The notes under the pieces: generated by a model
What the model saw: only the letters and a program-made list of their open reading frames with translations
Told to the model about the DNA's origin: nothing
Database searches by the model: none
In this document: positions 37,167 to 44,680 of the stretch, piece by piece
Numbering within the stretch: the stretch's first letter is position 1
How the letters are laid out: every line of letters starts with the position of its first letter
Assembly: GCF_041821045.1 (NCBI RefSeq)
Contig: NZ_JBGUAW010000007.1
Span: 186,001-250,000, forward strand
Reading direction: 5' to 3'
DNA length: 64,000 bases
Origin: Thiohalorhabdus sp. Cl-TMA
GTDB lineage: Bacteria > Pseudomonadota > Gammaproteobacteria > Thiohalorhabdales > Thiohalorhabdaceae
Program-made: the position numbers and the translations under genes

Positions 37167-38279
37167 CTAGACCCCCCGATGCGTCCCCGGAGCCGCTTCA
37201 ACCCCTTCCGGACGCGGCTGATGCCGTGGATCATAAACCCACGCAAGGATTTCGGCGATAATCCGGTAGAGCTCTTCGGGGATGACGTCCCCGATCTCCG
37301 CGGATTCGTACAGGACACGGGCCACCTCCACCCTGCGGATGACGGGCACCCCCGTCTCTTCCGCGCGCTCGCGGATGCGCCGCGCCATCAGGTCCTTGCC
37401 CTTGGCCTTCACCTGCGGCGCCGGGGCCTCCGAGCGATCGTACTTCAGTGCGATGGCCAGATGGGTGGGGTTGGTGATGACCACGTCCGATTCGGGCACC
37501 GCCTCCATCATCCGTCCGCGGCTCATCTCCTGGTGCTTCTGCCGGCGGCGCTGCTGCATGTGCGGGTCCCCTTCCGTCTGCTTGTGCTCCTCCTGGACCT
37601 CGCGCTTGGTCATGCGCAGCTCCTGCTCGTTCTGCTGGAACTGGAACGCATAGTCGATGGCCGCCAAGAGCAGGAAGAAGATTACGGACAACAGCAGCAC
37701 CGTGCCCACCATGCCGCGCAGCACCCCGAGCCCCTGGGCCACAGTCAGCACCGGACTCCCAAGCAGGGCCTCCCACCAGAGCAGCATGGTGATATAGCCA
37801 ATGCCGCCGAGGACGGCCACCTTGCCCAGGGACTTGCCGAACTCCACCAGGCCCCGCATGGAGAAGATTCGCTTGATTCCCTGGGCCGGGGAGATCTTGT
37901 TGAACTTGGGCTTGATGGACTCCGCCGACAGGTTCATCTGCGTCTGGAGGGCATAGACGAAGAATGCCCCCACCACCAGGGGCACCAGCAGGGGCGCCAG
38001 AATGGCCAGCAGGTGGCCGGTCACGGCCTGCAGTCCGGACACCACGCCGTCCGCGTCCAGGCCCCGCCAGTCGTTAAAACGATAGAAATCCCGCATGGCG
38101 GCGGTTAGGGAGTCGCCCATGCTCACCGCGCCCAGGTACAGCACCCCCAGCGCCACCAGCAGCAGGGCCGCGGTGGCCACCTCGCGGGAGGTGGGAATCT
38201 GGCCCCGCTGGCGCGCCTCCTCCCGCCGCTTTGGTGTCGGGTCCTCTGTCTTCTGCGCCTTGTCCTGTTCCTCGGCCAT
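37167..38279 (-). CDS. flhB: Flagellar export switch protein FlhB
   Basis: 370 residues. The N-terminal DKAQKTEDPTPKRREEARQR is the classic FlhB start, four transmembrane segments follow, and the cytoplasmic domain carries the autocleavage motif NPTH (VVITNPTHLAIALKYD). It switches export from rod/hook to filament substrates together with FliK. It abuts fliR with no gap. Confidence 0.97.
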   Translation of the reverse strand: MAEEQDKAQKTEDPTPKRREEARQRGQIPTSREVATAALLLVALGVLYLGAVSMGDSLTAAMRDFYRFNDWRGLDADGVVSGLQAVTGHLLAILAPLLVPLVVGAFFVYALQTQMNLSAESIKPKFNKISPAQGIKRIFSMRGLVEFGKSLGKVAVLGGIGYITMLLWWEALLGSPVLTVAQGLGVLRGMVGTVLLLSVIFFLLLAAIDYAFQFQQNEQELRMTKREVQEEHKQTEGDPHMQQRRRQKHQEMSRGRMMEAVPESDVVITNPTHLAIALKYDRSEAPAPQVKAKGKDLMARRIRERAEETGVPVIRRVEVARVLYESAEIGDVIPEELYRIIAEILAWVYDPRHQPRPEGVEAAPGTHRGV

Positions 38280-39068
38280 TCAGCCTCCTCCCAGGATGGT
38301 CAGGAGGTCCAGTCCCTGCGCCATCCAACGGTCGAACTCTTCCCGCAGGACGTTGGCGGATACGCCCAGCACGGCGCTGAACACGAAAAGGCCCAGAGCG
38401 ATGTTCAGAGGATGCAGCACGAAGAACACCTGGATCTGGGGCGCCGCCCGGCTCATGACGCCGGCCGCGGCGTAGACCAGCAGCAGCGTCAGCAGCACCG
38501 GGAAGGCCAGACGCACCCCGAGAGCGAACACATGCGCCCCGGCCTCCAGGACCGCGCGCGCGCCGGCGTCGCCCAGGGCGATGGAGCCCGGCGGAACCCG
38601 CTCGAAGCTCTCCACCAGCAGGCGCAGGAACATGAAATGGCCGTCCGCGCTTATGAATAGCACCAGCGCCAGCAGGCTGTAGAACTGCGCCAGGACGTTG
38701 ATCTGGGCGCTTGTGGCGGGGTCGAAGACGTTCGCCAGGGCCAGGCCCATGGTGGAGCCCATGGACTGTCCGGCCAGCTGTATCGCCGCCAGCAGCAGGG
38801 TGAAGGAGAAGCCCATAAGCGCCCCGGCCAGGACCTCCTGCACCCCCAGAATGCCGATCCACACCGTGCTATCGATGCGCAGCTCCGGAATCTCGGCCCG
38901 GACGAAGGGATACAGGGTTATGGCCAGCGACAGTCCCAGCAGAACCTGGATGCGGGCGCTGATCTGGCTGCTGCTCAGAAGCGGGGCCGTGCCGACGAAG
39001 GCCATGACGCGCACGAACACCAAGAGTCCGGCGAACAGGTCCTGGTATGTGAAGCCGAAGGGCTCCAT
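38280..39068 (-). CDS. fliR: Flagellar export gate protein FliR
   Basis: 262 residues with about six hydrophobic segments; conserved VRVMAFVGTAPLLSS near the N-terminus and the GLALANVFDPATSAQINVLA region typical of FliR. It forms the export pore with FliP and FliQ. It lies 32 bases downstream of fliQ and directly adjoins flhB. Confidence 0.96.
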   Translation of the reverse strand: MEPFGFTYQDLFAGLLVFVRVMAFVGTAPLLSSSQISARIQVLLGLSLAITLYPFVRAEIPELRIDSTVWIGILGVQEVLAGALMGFSFTLLLAAIQLAGQSMGSTMGLALANVFDPATSAQINVLAQFYSLLALVLFISADGHFMFLRLLVESFERVPPGSIALGDAGARAVLEAGAHVFALGVRLAFPVLLTLLLVYAAAGVMSRAAPQIQVFFVLHPLNIALGLFVFSAVLGVSANVLREEFDRWMAQGLDLLTILGGG

Positions 39069-39100
39069 GGGTATCTATCCGCTCCGCCGGCAGCGCGCCG

Positions 39101-39376
39101 TCAGCCCCCGTTCACCATGCTGGGGATGGAATGGAACAGCTCCGTGGTGAAGGTCATCAGCGTGTGCAGGATCCAGGACGCGAAGATCATGGCGAACACG
39201 AACACCGCAACGATCTTGGGCACGAAGGTCAGGGTCATTTCCTGGATCTGGGTGACGGCCTGGAAGATGGCGATGGCGAGGCCGAACACCAGGGCGGCCC
39301 CCAGCAGCGGCGAGGAAATGATCAGGACCATCTCCAGGGCCCGGGAAGCAATGTAGATTACCTGATCGGCGTCCAC
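39101..39376 (-). CDS. fliQ: Flagellar export gate protein FliQ
   Basis: 91 residues, two transmembrane helices; conserved ISSPLLGAALVFGLAIAIFQ and TQIQEMTLTFVPKI are diagnostic. It starts with GTG (39376) behind GGGGGGT; there is no ATG at the proper position. fliP, normally adjacent, is about 13 kb away at 52319-53062, with the late filament genes lying between. Confidence 0.93.
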   Translation of the reverse strand: MDADQVIYIASRALEMVLIISSPLLGAALVFGLAIAIFQAVTQIQEMTLTFVPKIVAVFVFAMIFASWILHTLMTFTTELFHSIPSMVNGG

Positions 39377-39779
39377 GGCACCCCCCGTTGGGGATTTGAC
39401 GCTTGGGTATAGCCCGCGTCGGAAAATTGACGAAGCCGGAAGACTGGCACGGGGCCGTGCGGCCATGTGGCCGCCTCGCGGGCTGCAGCCTGTCGGAAGG
39501 AAAGCAATTTCTCTGCCAGGTGGCTCGGCCACGAGCCCGAGCATCCGGAGGACGCCCTCCGCGAGGAACCGGGCCATCTGCCGCGCCACCTCCGGCCGGC
39601 CCATTCCGGCCAGAGGCCGAGCCTTCCCGTCCGCCTCCGCATCGATCGCTCCCGGAGGAACTATCCATGCAGGCTTCGTTGCGCATCGGGAGTATCCGCA
39701 CGGCCCGGGGTTTTGGCAAGGAGGGAAGCGACTTCCGGCAAGCCGAGCCCGCGAATCCTGGAAAGCTGGCGAGGTGCGC
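39377..39779. other. Non-coding region upstream of fliQ
   Basis: About 400 bases without a reading frame I can support on either strand. It contains several short G/C inverted repeats (for example GCACGG-GG-CCGTGC at 39447-39460) but no T-run terminator. On the minus strand, A/T-rich sequence just before fliQ (about 39395-39430) could contain the promoter of the fliQ-flhX operon. Confidence 0.45.
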
Positions 39780-39992
39780 CTATCGGAGCACCACGTTGGC
39801 CAGTCCCAGGGTCTTCGCTCCCCGGCGGGGCCCGCCGATGGGCTCCGCGCCCGGGTCCAGGCCCGGTGACCGGCACGCGGTGTCGAGGGCCGCCGGCAGC
39901 GGCAGGGTCCGGCCATCCTGGCGTCGGAGGTCCGCCTTGGGGTAGGACCGAAGGGCCATATCGGTGGCGTACCCGTTCAAGGCGGCGATCAC
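39780..39992 (-). CDS. Hypothetical small protein, possibly coupled to an upstream mini-ORF
   Basis: A 70-codon frame starting GTG (VIAALNGYATDMALRSYPKA...). Codon use is G/C-rich at third positions, like the real genes around it, but no family is recognised. The GTG overlaps the stop of a 29-codon frame (39989-40078) as GTGA. It could be an independent small gene or the second half of one frameshifted gene. Confidence 0.35.
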   Translation of the reverse strand: MIAALNGYATDMALRSYPKADLRRQDGRTLPLPAALDTACRSPGLDPGAEPIGGPRRGAKTLGLANVVLR

Positions 39993-40078
39993 TGCCGCGG
40001 CATTGGAGCCTGCAGGTACATGCTCGGGGAGGGCATGCCGGCGAAGCCGGCCGGATTGGGATCGGGTCGCTCGTTCAT
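39989..40078 (-). CDS. 29-codon mini-ORF downstream of fliT-like gene
   Basis: Begins ATG 18 bases after the fliT-like stop (MNERPDPNPAGFAGMPSPSM...) and is Pro-rich. It ends in a GTGA overlap with the next frame. No good ribosome-binding site. It is either a leader peptide-like frame or the N-terminus of a frameshifted protein. Confidence 0.25.
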   Translation of the reverse strand: MNERPDPNPAGFAGMPSPSMYLQAPMPRQ

Positions 40079-40096
40079 GGCGACAGGATAGCCGGG

Positions 40097-40504
40097 CTAG
40101 CCGTGTCTATCCACAAAATAGCTGCCGGCCTGTCCGGCGGCACCGGAATAGGCCTTGAGTGTACGGCCGCCGCGCTGCAGGTGGGCGAGCCGCTCGCCCA
40201 GCTCCTGGTAGGTGGCTCGGATACGCGCTTCCAGCTCCTCGTATTGGGCCACGAGGTCGTCCATGGCGGCCTTAAGGGCCGCTTTTCGGGAGGCCTGTGG
40301 CGAGGAGGCCATCGCATCGATGCCCTCCAGCTCTTCGAGGGCGCTCCCGACCAGCTCCACGTAAACGAAGGCCGATTCCTCCAGCGGCGCCTGGTCCTCC
40401 GGCGGGGCGTCCAGACACGCCCGCACCCGCTCCCCCTGGTCGCGGGCGGCGTCCAGGGCCGCCTCCAGCGCGGAGAGCGCATCCGCCGACCGGTCCCGGG
40501 TCAT
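40097..40504 (-). CDS. fliT: FliT-like flagellar chaperone
   Basis: A 135-residue helical protein immediately after fliS (one-base gap). The length, the predicted long helices with LEELEGIDAMASS and YEELEARIRATYQELGERL, and the basic, aromatic C-terminal tail (LKAYSGAAGQAGSYFVDRHG) fit the position and tail of FliT-type proteins, which chaperone the cap protein FliD. Sequence similarity to enteric FliT is weak, so the assignment rests largely on context. Confidence 0.6.
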   Translation of the reverse strand: MTRDRSADALSALEAALDAARDQGERVRACLDAPPEDQAPLEESAFVYVELVGSALEELEGIDAMASSPQASRKAALKAAMDDLVAQYEELEARIRATYQELGERLAHLQRGGRTLKAYSGAAGQAGSYFVDRHG

Positions 40505-40505
40505 T

Positions 40506-40916
40506 TCAGCCGGCCACATCCTGAGTGGCTCCGCTGGACTGCTCGTAACGGTGCTGACGCACCGCCTCGCGCCATCCCTGGTAGAGGGTCTCCAGGACTT
40601 CCTGGACGGAGCCGAGCCGGTGGAACTCCCCCTGCAGATTGGCCTGCGTGATCTCCCGCTCCAGGAAGTCGTAGAGGGCCTCCAGGTGCTCGACCACGTC
40701 CCCGCCCTGCTCCCGGTCCAGGGTGCTGTCCAGCTCGTAGACGATGTCCAGGGCGCGCATGAGCAGCTCCCGGGCCCGCACTCCGTCCTCTCCATCCCAG
40801 AGCTCGCGCGCCTGCCGGATATTGCCGATGGCCTTCTCGTAGAGCTGGATCAGCAGATCTTCCCGAGAAGCGTTCTCCACCTGGGTCTTGCGATACTGGC
40901 TGTAGGGGTTCTTCAT
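40506..40916 (-). CDS. fliS: Flagellin export chaperone FliS
   Basis: 136 residues. The conserved N-terminus NPYSQYRKTQVENASREDLL and LIQLYEKAIGNIRQARE are typical of FliS, which binds the flagellin C-terminus and prevents early polymerisation. It lies 23 bases after fliD in the late operon. Confidence 0.94.
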   Translation of the reverse strand: MKNPYSQYRKTQVENASREDLLIQLYEKAIGNIRQARELWDGEDGVRARELLMRALDIVYELDSTLDREQGGDVVEHLEALYDFLEREITQANLQGEFHRLGSVQEVLETLYQGWREAVRQHRYEQSSGATQDVAG

Positions 40917-40939
40917 GGCTTCCCTCCCTGGGGTGGCCC

Positions 40940-42400
40940 TCAGAGGTTGGCGATTTGTTGCTGGGCGGCCTTGAGCTGGGACTTCTTCCCTTCGAAAGAC
41001 GCCATCACCTTGTCCAGCTCGGCGTATTTCTCCGTCATCCGCTCCCGGTACTCCTGGAGATCCCGGCGCTCGGCGTCGATCTCATTGCCAAAGCGGTCCA
41101 GGCTGTCCTCCAGGGAATCGATCTTGGAGGGGACGACGCCCGTGCCGGTGCCGGTCAGGCCTTCCAGATCCTTCACAAGCCGGTCGGCCATGCGTCCATC
41201 CCCGACGAAGAAGGCCCGGACACCCTCGGGGTTGCTCTCCAGCTTTTCCTCGAAATCCGTTTTCTCCAGGCTGAGGCTGCCATCCCGCTGAATTCGGACA
41301 CCCACCTCGGTCAGGGTCTGTATGGAGGTCTGGAGGTCCTCCGTTTCAAGGAACTGCCCCACCATGGACCGCAGCCTGCGCTCCACGCCCCGGGCCGTTG
41401 CGTCGCCGGTGAGGGGCGAGGCCTGCTGGTTCTGGGCATCGTAGGCCATGTTCTTCTGCAGGAAATCGTCGACCTTGTTGTAGGCGTCCACGAATGCCTG
41501 CATCTTCTCGCCAGCGGCGCTCGTATTGTGGGTCACGTCGATGGTGGCCTCGCCGGCAGCCTGCAGGTTCAGCGTGACCCCAGTCAGCGCATCGTCCACC
41601 TCGTTGGTGGCGCGGGTGTAGCTGATGCCGTCCACAGTGAACTGGGCATTCTGGCCCTCCTGGGCCTGTTCCTGCTTGTCCCCGGCAGCGAAGAGGGAGC
41701 CGCCGGAGGTGGCGATCCCGGGGCTGCCCCCCTCGGCATCGGTGGTGATCTGGTGGGTACCGGCGCCAGTGGACTGGCTCTTCAGGGTCAGGACGTACTG
41801 GGGATCCTTCCCCGTGCCGTCGATGTTGGCCACCCGGGCCTCGACGCCATTGTCCTCCTCGTCGACGGCCTTCGCGAGGCTCGCCAGCGTGGTCTCGGCG
41901 TCGGTGGTGTGGCTGTATTCCTTGCCCTCGTGGAAGAAGGATACGGTAACGCCGTCATTGATCGCCTTGGCGTCACCCGTAGCGGCGATCCCCTTGGTCA
42001 CGCCCCCGGAATCCCCCGAGCCGGGCTCGGCGGCATCCTGCCCGGATCCGCCGCCCACCCCCATAATCTGGGAATGGGCCGTGGCGCGGGCGGAGACATT
42101 CAAGGAATGGGAGCCGGGCTCCGCCTCCTTGCCGGCGCTGACCTTCACCACCTCCTGATCGGAGCTGCTGGCCTTGCGGGACTGGTAGGTCTTCGCCTCG
42201 TTCAGGGCCCGTGCCGCGTCGAGGAGGCCCTTGAGCTGGCTGTTGAGCTTCTGGAAAAGCTTCTTGTCCTGCTCGGCCTCGCCCTTATCCTGGTTCAGCC
42301 GCTTCAGCTGGCCGCTACGGGCATTGACCAGCTTATCGACGGTCTGCTTGCCGATGCCGCTCTTGATGCCCAGCTGACTGATACTACCCGTGGCGGGCAT
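40940..42400 (-). CDS. fliD: Filament cap protein FliD
   Basis: 486 residues. The N-terminal helix with QTVDKLVNARSGQLKRL and the C-terminal coiled coil (LDRFGNEIDAERRDLQEYRE ... ELDKVMASFE) match FliD, as does ASSSDQEVVKVSAG in the D1 region. The protein caps the growing filament and folds flagellin subunits. It follows flaG after two bases. Confidence 0.93.
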   Translation of the reverse strand: MPATGSISQLGIKSGIGKQTVDKLVNARSGQLKRLNQDKGEAEQDKKLFQKLNSQLKGLLDAARALNEAKTYQSRKASSSDQEVVKVSAGKEAEPGSHSLNVSARATAHSQIMGVGGGSGQDAAEPGSGDSGGVTKGIAATGDAKAINDGVTVSFFHEGKEYSHTTDAETTLASLAKAVDEEDNGVEARVANIDGTGKDPQYVLTLKSQSTGAGTHQITTDAEGGSPGIATSGGSLFAAGDKQEQAQEGQNAQFTVDGISYTRATNEVDDALTGVTLNLQAAGEATIDVTHNTSAAGEKMQAFVDAYNKVDDFLQKNMAYDAQNQQASPLTGDATARGVERRLRSMVGQFLETEDLQTSIQTLTEVGVRIQRDGSLSLEKTDFEEKLESNPEGVRAFFVGDGRMADRLVKDLEGLTGTGTGVVPSKIDSLEDSLDRFGNEIDAERRDLQEYRERMTEKYAELDKVMASFEGKKSQLKAAQQQIANL

Positions 42401-42402
42401 GG

Positions 42403-42804
42403 CTATCTCCGCTCATCCAGCAGAATGCCGGTCACCTCTTCCATGCGCTTGGCCAGCTCGCGCATCTCCTCCGGCGGAATCTCGCGCACCACCTCCCGGG
42501 TATCGGGATCCACCACCTTGACCACCAGCTCGTCCACCTCGCGGTCGATGGAGAAATTCAGGTTGAAGCGCAGCTTGTCGAGCGCCTCGTTGATGCGCTT
42601 CTGGACCTCCTTCAGGCTTTCCTCATCCAGGGAGGCCGCCTTGGGACGCTGCTCTTCCTTGCCTTCCTGACGCGAGGCGCCGGGCCCGGAATCCCCCTCG
42701 CCGCTCGGCTTCGCGGGAGCGCCGGAATGGTTTTCGCCGCCTCCCTGGGCCGGTTGAAAATTCGGCAAGAAAGGCTGCTTCGGATTGATGCCTGACGGTT
42801 CCAT
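42403..42804 (-). CDS. flaG: FlaG family protein
   Basis: 133 residues: a disordered N-terminal half and the FlaG domain (VQKRINEALDKLRFNLNFSI, VVKVVDPDTREVVREIPPEE). FlaG affects filament length in Pseudomonas, Vibrio and Campylobacter. It lies between fliC and fliD and ends two bases before fliD. The gap to fliC contains a strong hairpin. Confidence 0.92.
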   Translation of the reverse strand: MEPSGINPKQPFLPNFQPAQGGGENHSGAPAKPSGEGDSGPGASRQEGKEEQRPKAASLDEESLKEVQKRINEALDKLRFNLNFSIDREVDELVVKVVDPDTREVVREIPPEEMRELAKRMEEVTGILLDERR

Positions 42805-42882
42805 ACCTGGTTACCCCTCCGGGCCCAGCACCCGTACCTGCCCGTCCACAACGACCATCGGGCTTCTGAACCTCGACCCTCT

Positions 42883-42928
42883 CGGGCCTTCCCCGCGGGG
42901 ACCGCGCGGTCCCCGCGGGGAAGGCCCG
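42883..42928. repeat. 46-base perfect palindrome between fliC and flaG
   Basis: The sequence is identical to its reverse complement over 46 bases, centred between 42905 and 42906, and begins CGGGCCTTCCCCGCGGGG. A second hairpin (CCGGAGC-ATA-GCTCCGG, 42926-42942) touches it on the fliC side. There is no T-run, so it is more likely an RNA-stabilising or attenuating structure at the 3' end of the fliC message than a simple terminator. Confidence 0.85.
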
Positions 42929-42956
42929 GAGCATAGCTCCGGGCTCCGGATCCGCC

Positions 42957-44468
42957 TCAGCCGCCGAGCAGCTGCAGCGCGATCTGAGGCTGCTGGTTGG
43001 CCTGGCCCAGAATGGAGACACCCGCCTGCTGGGTGATGGAGTTCTGGGTAAGCTCGGCCGTCTCCTTGGCGATGTCGGCATCCAGGATCCGGCCCCGCGC
43101 AGCCGACAGGTTCTGCGAGGTGTTGTTGAGGTTGGCGATGGTGGATTCGAAACGGTTCTGCACCGCACCGAAGGTGGCCCGCAGGCTGTCGATCTCGTCG
43201 ATGGCCTGGTCCAGCTTCTGGATGGCCTGATCGGTTTCATCCTTGTTCAGGATGTTGGCGTCACCCAGGGTGCCCTCATCGGTGGGGTCGACCGTGCCCG
43301 TATCGAAGTTGGTGAACATGTAGGCAGCGGAGTTGGTCAGCTGCGAAGCGTTGGCGGACTCGTTGCCGACATTGTTGGCGGTCTGAATCCGCAGCTCGCC
43401 CTTGCCCGCGAGCTCCAGCTTGCCGGTGTAGACGCTGGCCTGGCTGCCGGCACCGGAGCCGAAGAGCGCGCCGCTGCCACGCTCGGACACGGAGATGTTG
43501 CGGCCGTCGGAGGCCTGCAGCATGACCTCGCCGCCGGTAGTCTTCTCCGCCCGCACGCCGATCTGGTCGGACTTGGCGTTGATGGCGTCCACCACGCGGT
43601 CCTGGGTGACCTCTTCCCCGGCCACGGCGGTCATCACCTCCACGCCGTTCATGGACATAGCATAGTCCGTGCCCACGCTGGAGTTGCTGATGTTCATGGT
43701 GGTCCGGGCCTGCTCGGCCACCTTGGCTTCCACGCCGGTCTCGGAGGCCTGCTTGTTGATGGCCTCGGCGATGGAAGCGGCACTCACGGCCGACTTGCCG
43801 TTGCCCTCGTTGGTGGCGGCAGTGATGCTGGTACCGTTGAGGGTGAGGTCGCCCGTGTTCATGCCTTCCATGACCGTGCCGGCGGTCTGGTTGGCGGTGA
43901 TGGAGGCGGCGTTTTCACCGGTCTGGTTGCGGAGGGTCATCTCCTGGGAGAACAGCTTGCCGATGTTACCGGCCTCGACGCTGTTGCTCAGATCCACGGA
44001 GATGGTCTCGCCGACGTTCGCGCCCACCTGGAAGCTCATAGCCCCGGCGGAGCCGTCCAGGATGTTCTGACCGTTGAAGGAGGTGGTCTTGGCGATGCGG
44101 TCCAGCTCGTCGGAGAGGTTCTGGAACTCCTGGTTCAGGGACTTCCGGTCGGAGCTGGAGTTGGTGTCGTTGGCGGACTGAACGGCCAGCTCGCGCATGC
44201 GCTGGAGCATGCTGGACATCTCCTGCATGGCGCCCTCGCCGGTCTGCCCCAGGGAGATGCCATCGTTGGCGTTCCGGGCGGCCTGGTTGAGGCCCCGGAT
44301 CTGCGCGGTCAAGCGGTCCGAAATGGCCAGGCCGGCGGCGTCGTCCTTGGCGGAGTTAATCCGCTTACCGGAGGACAGCCGCTGGTAGCTGGTCTGCAGG
44401 TCGTTCGTGCTCTCGCGCAGGTTGTTCTGCGCCATGAGCGACGAAATGTTACTGTTGATGCTGAGCAT
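42957..44468 (-). CDS. fliC: Flagellin
   Basis: 503 residues. The N-terminal D0/D1 region (SINSNISSLMAQNNLRESTN, LSSGKRINSAKDDAAGLAIS) and the C-terminal D0 (ATIANLNNTSQNLSAARGRI, ending GQANQQPQIALQLLGG) are strongly conserved. The QRMRELAVQ segment is the region recognised by TLR5 in other flagellins. The central 150-390 region is a variable surface domain. AAGGAGG precedes the ATG, and a near-consensus sigma-28 promoter is about 90 bases upstream. Confidence 0.97.
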   Translation of the reverse strand: MLSINSNISSLMAQNNLRESTNDLQTSYQRLSSGKRINSAKDDAAGLAISDRLTAQIRGLNQAARNANDGISLGQTGEGAMQEMSSMLQRMRELAVQSANDTNSSSDRKSLNQEFQNLSDELDRIAKTTSFNGQNILDGSAGAMSFQVGANVGETISVDLSNSVEAGNIGKLFSQEMTLRNQTGENAASITANQTAGTVMEGMNTGDLTLNGTSITAATNEGNGKSAVSAASIAEAINKQASETGVEAKVAEQARTTMNISNSSVGTDYAMSMNGVEVMTAVAGEEVTQDRVVDAINAKSDQIGVRAEKTTGGEVMLQASDGRNISVSERGSGALFGSGAGSQASVYTGKLELAGKGELRIQTANNVGNESANASQLTNSAAYMFTNFDTGTVDPTDEGTLGDANILNKDETDQAIQKLDQAIDEIDSLRATFGAVQNRFESTIANLNNTSQNLSAARGRILDADIAKETAELTQNSITQQAGVSILGQANQQPQIALQLLGG

Positions 44469-44555
44469 TGGTGCCTCCTTGGAGAGGTCCTTTGGCCTTT
44501 GGGCCGGTTATCCCTTTTGGGTAGATGAGGCGCGTGCCGTCGCCTTCACCCATCC

Positions 44556-44582
44556 TTATCGGGGACACCTGTCCGGCCTTTA
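44556..44582 (-). promoter_or_regulatory. Sigma-28 (FliA) promoter of fliC
   Basis: The minus strand reads TAAA, exactly 15 bases, then CCCGATAA. This matches the FliA consensus TAAA-N15-GCCGATAA at 11 of 12 defined positions. It lies about 90 bases before the flagellin start. Confidence 0.88.
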
Positions 44583-44594
44583 GGGGCACCCGAA

Positions 44595-44628
44595 AATTTT
44601 TTCCGGCCTTCCGCGCCCGGAAAAAATT
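44595..44628. repeat. Inverted repeat upstream of the fliC promoter
   Basis: Perfect 12-base arms AATTTTTTCCGG and CCGGAAAAAATT are separated by 10 bases. It sits 13 bases upstream of the sigma-28 -35 element. T-tracts are on the wrong side for a terminator, so an operator or an A/T-rich upstream activating element is possible. Confidence 0.7.
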
Positions 44629-44633
44629 ACCGA

Positions 44634-44662
44634 GCCTCCCGCCGCCGGCGGGAGGCTTTTTT
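44634..44662. terminator. Terminator hairpin after the TPR-sulfotransferase gene
   Basis: A perfect 10-bp stem GCCTCCCGCC / GGCGGGAGGC with a 3-base loop. Six T residues follow on the + strand; on the minus strand a run of six T follows after a 6-base gap. The relevant transcript is the minus-strand sulfotransferase gene ending 19 bases away. Confidence 0.65.
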
Positions 44663-44680
44663 GTCCCGGTCCATCCCGTC

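Noticed and set aside
39377-39779. N-terminal extension of fliQ through this open stretch
   Set aside because: FliQ proteins begin directly at the sequence after GTG 39376; the upstream translation is Arg/Pro-rich and unlike any export protein.
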